This document shows positions 1 to 6,405 of a stretch of DNA of 36,687 nucleotides, in pieces. Source of the DNA: Deltaproteobacteria bacterium (lineage in GTDB: Bacteria > Desulfobacterota > GWC2-55-46); the NCBI GenBank assembly GCA_016234405.1, contig JACRCC010000019.1:1-36687 (forward strand), given 5' to 3'. Every line of letters starts with the position of its first letter. The first letter of the stretch is position 1. Position numbers and translations under genes: made by a program. The notes beneath the pieces were generated by a model, which had not been told where the DNA came from, made no database searches, and saw only the letters and a list, made by a program, of their open reading frames with translations.

Positions 1-216
1 AGGCTCATAAAAAGCAATGCCGCCCGCCCCGCGCTCGTCGTTGGCATCCCGGTCGGTTTCGTCGGGGCAATCGAGGCCAAACAGGAACTCTTGAAGTCCG
101 GTGTGCCGTATATCACCAACACGGGCAGAAAAGGCGGAAGCGCGGTGGCTGCGGCCATAGTCAACGCGCTCATCATACTCGCCGTTGATTTGCGCAAAAC
201 CGCCGGCGCTGTATAA
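1..216 (+). CDS. cbiC: Cobalt-precorrin-8 methylmutase CbiC, C-terminal part
   Basis: This frame is open from base 1 to a TAA at 214-216 and gives the last 71 residues of CbiC; the start lies outside the window. CbiC moves the C11 methyl group of cobalt-precorrin-8 to C12, giving cobyrinate, in the cytoplasm. Visible family features are the GIPVGFVGAIEAK segment, followed by PYITNTGRKGGS and an Ala-rich helix (AVAAAIVNAL). The next gene is cbiM and all later genes to 13297 run the same way, so this is part of the cobalamin cluster. The identification is firm despite the truncation. Confidence 0.92.
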   Translation, partial: RLIKSNAARPALVVGIPVGFVGAIEAKQELLKSGVPYITNTGRKGGSAVAAAIVNALIILAVDLRKTAGAV

Positions 217-227
217 TTACGGGATGC

Positions 228-302
228 GGGAGGTAGGAAGTGGGAAGTGGGTGGTAGGTAGTGGTAAAGTCTTTACTACATCCCACACCCTACCTCCTAC
301 CA
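228..302. repeat. Imperfect inverted repeat of GGTAGG/GTGGG units between cbiC and cbiM
   Basis: The left half (about 228-269) is built from near-repeated GGTAGG and GTGGGA units. The right half (271-302) is its approximate reverse complement, and the apex is GTAAAG-T-CTTTAC. It fills most of the cbiC-cbiM gap. It has the same architecture, with a different unit, as the repeats at 25051-25149 and 31366-31431. There is no T-tract, so it is not an obvious terminator. Confidence 0.6.
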
Positions 303-344
303 ACCATCCTTATCCCACATACCATCCTTCGGAACAAGGACTCT

Positions 345-1229
345 ATGCACATACCGGACGGGTATCTTGGGCCCAAGACGTGCATCGCGTTCTACGCGGT
401 GATGGCGCCGGTTTGGTATATCGCATCGTCGAGGGCGCAGAAGTCCCTGAAGGCGGCACAGCTGCCGATCCTCGCGCTCGGCGCAGCGTTTACCTTCGTC
501 ATAATGATGTTCAACATCCCGGTGCCGGGCGGCTCGTCGGGACACATGGTCGGGGCGGTTGTAGTGGCCATCGCGCTCGGGCCGTGGGCAGGGGTCGTGG
601 CCATGACCCTTACGCTGACCCTGCAGGCGTTTCTCTTCGGAGACGGGGGTTTGACCGCGCTCGCGGCAAACTCCTTTAACATGGGCGTTGTGATGAGTTT
701 TTCCGGCTATTACGTCTACCGGGTGATTGCCGCCGGGCCTGCACCGTCGCCTAAGCGCAGGGCGATAGCCTCGGCAGTAGCGGCCTATGTCGCGATAAAC
801 CTCGCGGCGTTTGCCGTGGTGCTGGAACTCGGCGTTCAGCCGGGCCTCGAGGCAGGGTTGGGCGGCGCTCCGCTATATGCGCCGTATCCGTTATCGGTCA
901 CGCTGCCCGCGATGATGGCGACGCACCTTGTTTTTTTCGGGCCCGTGGAGGCGCTCGGCACCGCGCTTGTCGTATCTTACGCGCACAAGTTCAACGACGG
1001 AGCGATATTGGAGGCCGGGAAAAACGCCTCGTGGAAACCGCTCTGGGCCGCGCTCATCGCGCTGATAATACTGACCCCGTTGGGCCTTTTTGCAAGCGGC
1101 ACGCCGTGGGGCGAGTGGGGGGCGCAAGAACTCGGCGGCATCGTCGGGTTCATACCTTCAGGCATGAGGGAGATGAGGGGTTTATGGAAGGGCGCGATGC
1201 CCGGCCGGCTACGGCGCGCCGGGTTTTGA
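345..1229 (+). CDS. cbiM: Cobalt ECF transporter substrate-binding membrane protein CbiM (3' frameshift)
   Basis: CbiM is the membrane component of the CbiMQO energy-coupling-factor importer that binds Co2+. The ATG at 345 is chosen because it gives the family N-terminus MHIPDGYL, in which Met1 and His2 belong to the metal site; an earlier in-frame start would spoil it. Several hydrophobic helices follow, with the motif PVPGGSSGHMVG near residue 50. The frame closes at 1229 after 294 residues with a non-family tail (PGRLRRAGF). Reading one base later from 1207 continues as GYGAPGFDGRV plus a transmembrane helix to a TAG at 1330-1332, which is the expected end of a cbiM/cbiN-type protein (about 328 residues). 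A one-base insertion in the GGCCGG run at 1203-1208, real or an assembly error, explains this. Confidence 0.9.
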   Translation: MHIPDGYLGPKTCIAFYAVMAPVWYIASSRAQKSLKAAQLPILALGAAFTFVIMMFNIPVPGGSSGHMVGAVVVAIALGPWAGVVAMTLTLTLQAFLFGDGGLTALAANSFNMGVVMSFSGYYVYRVIAAGPAPSPKRRAIASAVAAYVAINLAAFAVVLELGVQPGLEAGLGGAPLYAPYPLSVTLPAMMATHLVFFGPVEALGTALVVSYAHKFNDGAILEAGKNASWKPLWAALIALIILTPLGLFASGTPWGEWGAQELGGIVGFIPSGMREMRGLWKGAMPGRLRRAGF

Positions 1230-1332
1230 CGGCAGGGTTGCTTCGTCTGCCTTTTACATCGTCTCGGCGGCGGCAGGCAGCGCGCTAATCGTCTTTATAA
1301 TATTTCTTTGGGGCAGGTTATGGCGCCGGTAG
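1207..1332 (+). pseudogene. Out-of-frame 3' end of cbiM (C-terminal membrane helix)
   Basis: In the +1 frame relative to cbiM, bases 1207-1332 encode GYGAPGFDGRVASSAFYIVS and then a hydrophobic helix (ALIVFIIFLW) and a basic end. This is the usual C-terminal extension of CbiM in this type of cobalt importer. It has no start codon or ribosome site of its own and overlaps the cbiQ start by 13 bases, a normal operon junction. It is best read as the displaced end of cbiM. Confidence 0.75.
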
Positions 1333-2222
1333 CGCGATTGCCGGATTGGTTCAAGGAGGCCAAGCCGGATATATGTCTTACGGGCGGGAGGGGCAGTCGC
1401 AGGGGTTTTGTGGAGAAGACCCTTGCGAACCTTGAGTCCTTTCTTAGAGACACGCTCTACGGTGAAAACGCCTCGGCCAAGCAGGGCCTGTTGCAGGGCA
1501 TTACGCCTCACGTAAGGATTGCCGGAATAATTATTCTCGTGGCCTCATCCGCCATGACCGCCAACGCGGCCATGCTCGGTTTTATCGTTGCTGTCGCGGC
1601 CATTATTACGCTGGCATCGAGGGTCAGTTTCAAAACAGCCGCCAAAAGGGTTGCGCCGTCTTTCGTATTTACGTTTATTTTATCCCTGCCGGTCTTTTTC
1701 AGTTTCATGACGCCCGGCGCCGAGGTCTTTGGAGCAGGGGGCGCAGGGATAAACGGTTTAAGGGTTTCGGTCACAAGGGAAGGTTTCTTTTCGGCGGCCT
1801 TTTTCCTGACGCGGGTTACAACGGCCGTGTGGCTCGCGTCGCTCGTGGTGGAGACGACCACTCAGGGCGATTTTTTCAAGGGGATGATCCGGCTGCCTAT
1901 CCCGGCTTTTTTCGTGACCGCGCTTTTCATGACGTTCAGGTATATGTTCATCCTCGTCAAGATCGCCGAGGACGCGGCCCTTGCGAGAAAATCGCGCGTG
2001 ATTCGGGTTGCCGCCCTGTCCGAATCCCAGAGGTGGTTCGCATCGAGGGCGACCTTCATGTTGAAAAGATCCATCGCCCTTGCCCAAGAGGTCAACATGG
2101 CTATGGCCTCGCGCGGCTTTAACGGGGTGGTAAAGGTTATTGACGGCAAGGGCATGGCCCGAGGGGATTTTTTGTGGCTCGGTTTTACGGTCTTCGTGGT
2201 TCTGCTGTCAATCAGGTTTTAG
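1320..2222 (+). CDS. cbiQ: Cobalt ECF transporter T component CbiQ
   Basis: CbiQ is the transmembrane coupling (T) subunit that connects CbiM to the ATPase CbiO. The protein is 300 residues from the ATG at 1320, preceded by GGGGCAGG; a TTG at 1308 is an alternative. The N-terminus (LPDWFKEA) is typical of the form found with CbiM-type transporters. Several hydrophobic stretches lie in the central 150 residues. Toward the C-terminus are two basic cytoplasmic helices with the motif MAMASRGFNG; ARG-type motifs of this kind dock onto the ATPase. The start overlaps the true end of cbiM and the gene is followed by cbiO after 15 bases. Confidence 0.93.
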   Translation: MAPVARLPDWFKEAKPDICLTGGRGSRRGFVEKTLANLESFLRDTLYGENASAKQGLLQGITPHVRIAGIIILVASSAMTANAAMLGFIVAVAAIITLASRVSFKTAAKRVAPSFVFTFILSLPVFFSFMTPGAEVFGAGGAGINGLRVSVTREGFFSAAFFLTRVTTAVWLASLVVETTTQGDFFKGMIRLPIPAFFVTALFMTFRYMFILVKIAEDAALARKSRVIRVAALSESQRWFASRATFMLKRSIALAQEVNMAMASRGFNGVVKVIDGKGMARGDFLWLGFTVFVVLLSIRF

Positions 2223-2237
2223 CCTTGGGGTTCTATT

Positions 2238-2987
2238 ATGGAAGGGAAAGAGATATACAGGCTTGAGCGCGTGTGCTACAACTACGGGCATCAGGGGGTT
2301 TTGCCCCCCTTGTCCGCGCTCAAGGACATAAGTTTCAGCATCAGGCATGGCGAGCACGTCGCGGTGCTCGGCGCGAACGGCAGCGGAAAATCCACGCTCT
2401 TGAAGATTTTAAACGGTCTTATTTTCCCGATGTCCGGCATCGTCGAGTGTCTTGGCGGGAAGGTTGCGGAGGCGACTCTAACCGGGGCATTTCTGAGGCG
2501 CTTCAGGGAGCGCGTGGGTTTTGTCTTCTCGGAGCCTGACGCGCAGCTCTTTTGCCCCACGGTCGGCGACGAGGTGGCCTTCGGGCCGCTTCAGCTCGAT
2601 CTCCCAAAGGACGAGGCTGAAAGGAGGGTTAATGAACTCCTGAATATGCTCGGCATCGCAGCCCTGAGAGACAGACCGCCGTACACGCTCAGCGCCGGAG
2701 AGAAGAAAAAGGTCGCCATAGCCTCGGTCTTGGCCGCGAACCCGGACGTTCTTTTGCTCGACGAGCCGACAAACGGCCTTGACCCGAGAACCCAGGTCTG
2801 GCTCTTCGAGCTTTTGCGGGGCTTGAAGGAATTGAAAAAGACGTTTATAATAGCAACGCACGACTTGAGCCTCGTTGAAGACCTTACGGATAGGGTCATC
2901 GTAATCGCCGAAGGCCACGAGGTCGCGGCCGACGGGCCACGCGCAAGATACTCCGAGACAAGGACATGCTATTGGCCGCGAATATAA
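2238..2987 (+). CDS. cbiO: Cobalt ECF transporter ATPase CbiO (3' frameshift)
   Basis: This is the ATP-hydrolysing subunit of the CbiMQO cobalt importer. Walker A is GANGSGKST (residues 45-53), the Q-loop SEPDAQ (98-103), the signature LSAGEKKK (151-158), Walker B VLLLDEP (171-177) and the switch His208. The signature has Ala for the usual second Gly, as is common in energy-coupling-factor ATPases. The called frame ends at 2987 with an atypical tail (ARYSETRTCYWPRI). From 2942 another frame runs RKILRDKDMLLAANIIHEH plus a His-rich tail to a TGA at 3068-3070, the expected CbiO ending (about 277 residues). A one-base deletion near 2937-2941 explains this. Residues 19-25 (QGVLPPL) are encoded by a G5/C6 palindrome at 2294-2309. 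Confidence 0.9.
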   Translation: MEGKEIYRLERVCYNYGHQGVLPPLSALKDISFSIRHGEHVAVLGANGSGKSTLLKILNGLIFPMSGIVECLGGKVAEATLTGAFLRRFRERVGFVFSEPDAQLFCPTVGDEVAFGPLQLDLPKDEAERRVNELLNMLGIAALRDRPPYTLSAGEKKKVAIASVLAANPDVLLLDEPTNGLDPRTQVWLFELLRGLKELKKTFIIATHDLSLVEDLTDRVIVIAEGHEVAADGPRARYSETRTCYWPRI

Positions 2988-3070
2988 TACACGAGCATAC
3001 GCACAGGCACGGAGACGTCACGCACATCCACAGCCACGGGCCGTTCGCAACCCATGACGAGCATGAGTGA
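2942..3070 (+). pseudogene. Out-of-frame His-rich 3' end of cbiO
   Basis: The frame starting at 2942 encodes RKILRDKDMLLAANIIHEHT followed by HRHGDVTHIHSHG and DEHE, then a TGA at 3068-3070. His-rich tails after an LL-A-N-IHEH segment are typical of CbiO proteins that serve cobalt or nickel transporters. The stretch has no start signal, so it belongs to cbiO and is cut off by the apparent one-base deletion just upstream. Confidence 0.8.
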
Positions 3071-3133
3071 GGCAACGACGTGGGGCGCAGCCCGCACACA
3101 GGGGGGATTAACACATCAGGAGGAGAAAACACC

Positions 3134-4447
3134 ATGAGGGCAATCGCAGCGGTTTTGTCGGCGGCAGTTTTTGTCTTTTTGTTCGTCCCGGCGGCGTCGA
3201 AGGCCGCCGATGAGAAGGGCGGCAAGACCAAGGTCTACTCGAATGAAATGGAAGACGTCAAGGCGCGCATCACCGAGCTTGAGAACAAGATGAAGGACGC
3301 GGAGGTTACGGACGATCTCGGACACAGGCTCCACCCGATACACAGCATGTACGGGCTTAAATTCGGCGGCGGGGTTACTATGACGGGTCAGGGCGCGTCT
3401 CATACGAAGAACGCGGGGGTTAGGGGCGCGGGCGCGCTCTCCGCGGACATAACTCTCGAAACGCCCGTCGGCAAGGACGGCAGGGTGGCCGGCGTCCTTG
3501 ACTTCCAGCACGGCGCGGGTTTACAGGGGCTGCCGCAGTTTTTCGCGTCGCCCAACGGGAACGCGACCGGCCCAAATAACGACATCGAGTCTTTCAATGA
3601 CGACGCGCTGCATGTAGCGCAGTTCTACTATGAGCATAATCTTGCCGAGTCAATGGTAATGTCAATAGGGCAGCTCGACCCAACGGCGTACTTCGACGCC
3701 AACAGCTTCGCCAACAGCGAAAGGGCGCATTTTCTCGCAAACGTATTCGCCAATAACCCGGCCGTGGAATTCGGAGGCACCGGGAACTTCTACGGCCCGG
3801 GCATGAGGCTCACGCTCACGCCGGTCAAAGAGACGTTAGATTTAACCGTTGGGGCGATAGAGGGGGACGGGGATTACGTAAACACGTTTGACAACCCCTT
3901 TTACATGGCAGAGGCCGACTTGAAGGTAAAACCCAACAACAGGAAGGGAAACTACAGGGCGTATTATTGGAACAGGCACGGCAGACCTGACGTAACAAAC
4001 ACCGCGAACCCGAATGACGAGCGATTGTTGCGTGCAACTAACGAGGGCGTCGGCGTGAGTTTTGACCAGTGGATTAACGGGTCTGTCGGCGTCTGGCTGA
4101 GGGGCGGACGCCAGAGGGCCAAGGTGGCGCAGTTCAACGCCTTTGCAGGCGGAGGCATCCATCTCAGCGGCGCGGCCGTCGGAAGGCGCAACGACAGGGC
4201 GGGTCTGGGCTACGCAGTGAGCCTCATGGGCAAGGACTACAAGGCTTACAAAAAGTCCGTTGACCCCGCGTTTGAAGACGGGGACGAGCAGTATATGGAG
4301 GCGTATTACAACTACGCTGTCGGGGACGCGACCGACACCACGGGCTTTCACGTCTCGCCGGATTATCAGTTCGTAGTCAACCCCGGCGGCGACACTAACG
4401 CGAGTAAGGCGCATATATACGGGATTAGGCTGCAGGCGTTTTTTTAA
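3134..4447 (+). CDS. Outer-membrane porin, carbohydrate-selective OprB-like
   Basis: A 437-residue exported protein. The ATG at 3134 follows a strong ribosome site (AGGAGG at 3119-3124). Residues 1-24 form a signal peptide ending ASKA. A short predicted coiled coil (EDVKARITELENKMKD) follows, then a long region of alternating strands and glycines ending in an aromatic residue (LQAFF), as in beta-barrels. The segment with GQLDPTAYFDANSFANSE and NNPAVEFGG, and the late HVSPDYQFVVNPGGD, match the OprB porin family. It sits between the cobalt importer genes and cbtB, so it may let cobalt or a corrinoid precursor through the outer membrane. That role is inferred from position only. Confidence 0.75.
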   Translation: MRAIAAVLSAAVFVFLFVPAASKAADEKGGKTKVYSNEMEDVKARITELENKMKDAEVTDDLGHRLHPIHSMYGLKFGGGVTMTGQGASHTKNAGVRGAGALSADITLETPVGKDGRVAGVLDFQHGAGLQGLPQFFASPNGNATGPNNDIESFNDDALHVAQFYYEHNLAESMVMSIGQLDPTAYFDANSFANSERAHFLANVFANNPAVEFGGTGNFYGPGMRLTLTPVKETLDLTVGAIEGDGDYVNTFDNPFYMAEADLKVKPNNRKGNYRAYYWNRHGRPDVTNTANPNDERLLRATNEGVGVSFDQWINGSVGVWLRGGRQRAKVAQFNAFAGGGIHLSGAAVGRRNDRAGLGYAVSLMGKDYKAYKKSVDPAFEDGDEQYMEAYYNYAVGDATDTTGFHVSPDYQFVVNPGGDTNASKAHIYGIRLQAFF

Positions 4448-4570
4448 CAGGCTGCTCAAAAACGCCCATCTGCTTCGTTGTCATCGTCGCTCCTCACTGC
4501 GACGCACAAAAAAGTGCGTCTCATTCGTCGCTCCTCGACGCCTCGCATCTGGACGTTTTTGAGCAGCCTG
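4448..4570. repeat. Inverted-repeat element with perfect 17-bp ends (REP/MITE-like)
   Basis: CAGGCTGCTCAAAAACG at 4448-4464 is repeated as its exact reverse complement at 4554-4570. Inside are a 7-bp hairpin with an A6 loop (GACGCAC at 4501-4507, GTGCGTC at 4514-4520) and two direct copies of CGTCGCTCCTC (4485-4495 and 4526-4536). No coding sequence is present. It begins one base after the porin stop and could end that transcript. A decayed end (TTTGAGCAGCCTG) lies at 24369-24381, so the family is probably dispersed in the genome. Confidence 0.75.
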
Positions 4571-4620
4571 AACAAATTTTGAGTTTTTCAGCAACCTATT
4601 AAATGGATTCAATAAAAAAA

Positions 4621-4625
4621 GGAGG
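4621..4625 (+). promoter_or_regulatory. Ribosome binding site deciding the cbtB start
   Basis: GGAGG at 4621-4625 lies 10 bases before the ATG at 4636. It lies inside the longer alternative frame that starts at an ATG at 4603, which has no such site before it. This favours 4636 as the true start. Confidence 0.6.
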
Positions 4626-4635
4626 CATACGGAAA

Positions 4636-4812
4636 ATGGTAAAAGTGGCTTTTGGTGAAGGGGCGTTTTGGAGGGTGATTGTCCCCGCGCTCGCGCTTGG
4701 GGTAATCATATTTTCGGCGGTTGTTATCGTATACGGATTGGAGTCAATGGCGCCCGGCGTGCACGACGTCTTCCACGACTTCAGGCACGTTGTAGGGATG
4801 CCGTGCCACTAA
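4636..4812 (+). CDS. cbtB: Cobalt transporter subunit CbtB
   Basis: A 58-residue membrane protein with one transmembrane helix (about residues 12-33) and a short metal-ligand-rich C-terminus. The latter carries His43, His47, His51, Cys57 and His58 in the pattern VHDVFHDFRHVVGMPCH. This length, single helix and FHD-RH-PCH ending are the hallmarks of CbtB, a predicted cobalt uptake subunit normally paired with CbtA. The next gene, five bases downstream, encodes a membrane protein in the position of CbtA. An ATG at 4603 would add 11 residues and is less likely. Confidence 0.85.
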   Translation: MVKVAFGEGAFWRVIVPALALGVIIFSAVVIVYGLESMAPGVHDVFHDFRHVVGMPCH

Positions 4813-4817
4813 AGACG

Positions 4818-5243
4818 ATGAAAGAAAGTTTTACGAATTTTGCCGCAGCCGGGCTTTTTGCCGGGATACTATGGGGCTGGCTGGCGATGGCGGTAAACGC
4901 GGCCACCGGCGCGTTTCCCTTTGAGGGGACATTGGTGTCCAATTGGGCGGCCTTTACGGCGGCAGGCGGGCTTTTCGGGCTTATAGTCGCAGGCGCGATG
5001 CGCCTTTTGTCAGGGGCGCTACCGTTTAAAGGGGCGCTTGCGAATTCGGTCTTGGTCTCCGTGGGCTTTTGGCTCGTCCTGAGGGCCGGCGGCGCGTTAT
5101 TGTCGGCCGTGGAGCCTGAGCGTTTCCACGTCGTAACGCTTCAGACGCTTCAGGGGCTGTTCCTCTCTGTTGCGCTCGGCGTTACCGTTGGGTTTATCTG
5201 GGGGCTTATCGGCAGTCGCTCCCCGCGCCGGGGCGCGGATTGA
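4818..5243 (+). CDS. Four-helix membrane protein in CbtA position
   Basis: A 141-residue protein with four hydrophobic segments (about residues 8-30, 42-64, 73-96 and 108-132). I do not recognise a named family with certainty. It is much shorter than usual CbtA proteins and has no clear His-rich metal motif. Its place directly after cbtB and overlapping the cbiD start suggests a role in cobalt uptake, perhaps as a reduced CbtA equivalent. Glycine pairs in its helices (AAGLFAG, AAGGLFG) suggest tight helix packing. The start is the only ATG near the cbtB stop. Confidence 0.6.
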   Translation: MKESFTNFAAAGLFAGILWGWLAMAVNAATGAFPFEGTLVSNWAAFTAAGGLFGLIVAGAMRLLSGALPFKGALANSVLVSVGFWLVLRAGGALLSAVEPERFHVVTLQTLQGLFLSVALGVTVGFIWGLIGSRSPRRGAD

Positions 5244-6385
5244 AACAAACAAACTTGGAAGGCAACGCAAAAAAGGGTTTGAGAAAAGGATATACCACTG
5301 GCGCCTGTGCCGCTGCCGGAGCAAAGGCAGCGGCACAGGCGCTTTTTGCCTCTATTGAAGGGGGCAATACCCCCCCCAAAGGCGGGCTGTTGTTGCCGCC
5401 GACGTATGTGAGTCTTTTCCTTCCGGCCGGCTTCGCGGCGCGCATACCCGTTGCCTCGGTTGCAGTCGCCGGAAAAAAGGCGCGGGCAATTGTAATAAAA
5501 GACGCGGGCGACGACCCGGACGTTACCGACAAGGCCGAGATAGCCGTCGAGGTCGAGCTTTTGAACAGGACCGGGAGAAATTCCATAATGGTCAAGGGCG
5601 GCGCGGGCGTGGGCGTCGTTACAAAACCCGGGCTTAAGGTCAAGCCGGGACTCCATGCGATAAACCCGGTCCCCATGAAGATGATTAGAGGCGCGGTCCT
5701 CGGGGTTTTAAAGGGGCACGGGATAAAGGCCCGCGTGTCCGTCATCGTCTCGGTCCCCAAGGGCGCGGAACTTGCGAAAAAAACGATGAACCAGCGGCTC
5801 GGGATAATCGGCGGGATATCCATCTTGGGCACCACTGGAATAGTCGAGCCTATGTCAACGCTCGCGTATACCCATTCCATCTCGTGCGCCGTGGACGTCG
5901 CGCTTGCAAACGGGGCGGATACGATAGTTTTTTCAACGGGCAGGAGCAGTGAAAGGGTCGCCGAGGGTTATTTGAGTTTGCCGCAGGAGTCTTTTGTCTT
6001 GACCGGCGACCACATGGGCTATGCCCTTAAAGACGCCGGTAAAAAAAGAGGCGTCAAGCGCGTCGTGGTCTGCGGCCAGTTCGGCAAGATGAGCAAACTC
6101 GGCGCAGGCCACTTCGAGACCCACTGCTCGGATTCCGAGGTGGAGTTGGGTTTTCTCGCAGGTATCTGCAAAAAATCCGGCGCAACCGATGAGATTATAC
6201 GGAAGGTGAAGACCGCGAATACCGCGCGCGAGGTCTATTTTATCCTGAAGGAAAAGGGTATGGATGCGGTGTTCAAAAAGATATGCCGCCGGGTCAAGGA
6301 CAACGCCCGGCGGTTCGTAAGAAAGGGCGTTGAGGTAAGGGCGCTCCTCGCCGGATACGAGGGCAAGGTCGTCTATTGGTGTTGA
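5240..6385 (+). CDS. cbiD: Cobalt-precorrin-5B (C1)-methyltransferase CbiD
   Basis: CbiD transfers methyl from S-adenosylmethionine to C1 of cobalt-precorrin-5B. The 381-residue product has the family signature KGYTTGACAAAGAKAA (residues 17-32) and DAGDDPDVT (88-96). The start is a TTG at 5240 overlapping the previous stop in the string ATTGA; no in-frame ATG is nearby. Residues 40-60 (EGGNTPPKGGLLLPPTYVSL) look like extra loop sequence; their DNA holds a G5/C8 palindrome at 5360-5377. Codons 22-35 form a perfect 17-bp hairpin followed by T5 (5301-5347), listed separately. cbiE-cbiT follows after 20 bases. Confidence 0.93.
   Translation: MKQTNLEGNAKKGLRKGYTTGACAAAGAKAAAQALFASIEGGNTPPKGGLLLPPTYVSLFLPAGFAARIPVASVAVAGKKARAIVIKDAGDDPDVTDKAEIAVEVELLNRTGRNSIMVKGGAGVGVVTKPGLKVKPGLHAINPVPMKMIRGAVLGVLKGHGIKARVSVIVSVPKGAELAKKTMNQRLGIIGGISILGTTGIVEPMSTLAYTHSISCAVDVALANGADTIVFSTGRSSERVAEGYLSLPQESFVLTGDHMGYALKDAGKKRGVKRVVVCGQFGKMSKLGAGHFETHCSDSEVELGFLAGICKKSGATDEIIRKVKTANTAREVYFILKEKGMDAVFKKICRRVKDNARRFVRKGVEVRALLAGYEGKVVYWC
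5301..5347 (+). terminator. Perfect 17-bp hairpin plus T5 inside cbiD
   Basis: GCGCCTGTGCCGCTGCC at 5301-5317 pairs exactly with 5326-5342, with an 8-base loop and then TTTTT at 5343-5347. Its form is that of an intrinsic terminator, but it lies about 60 bases inside cbiD and encodes motif residues. It could cause premature termination (attenuation) within the operon or may be a chance product of Ala-rich coding. No function is shown. Confidence 0.55.
5360..5377. repeat. In-frame G5-CAATA-C8 palindrome in cbiD
   Basis: Five G (5360-5364), a CAATA spacer and eight C (5370-5377). It lies in a loop of CbiD that is not part of the family core and does not disturb the frame. It belongs with similar palindromes in cbiO, cbiG, the kinase gene, the lon-like gene and rsmD. 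Confidence 0.55.
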
Positions 6386-6405
6386 GGGAGTGTTGAGGGA
6401 ATCCG

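Noticed and set aside
217-344. Cobalamin riboswitch before cbiM
   Set aside because: The gap is filled by a low-complexity inverted repeat and I find no B12-box-like sequence. The same holds for the gaps before the porin and cbtB.
1197-1332. Programmed frameshifting in cbiM (and likewise in cbiO)
   Set aside because: No slippery heptamer, internal Shine-Dalgarno sequence or downstream pseudoknot is apparent, and the two shifts are in opposite directions. Assembly error or mutation is simpler.
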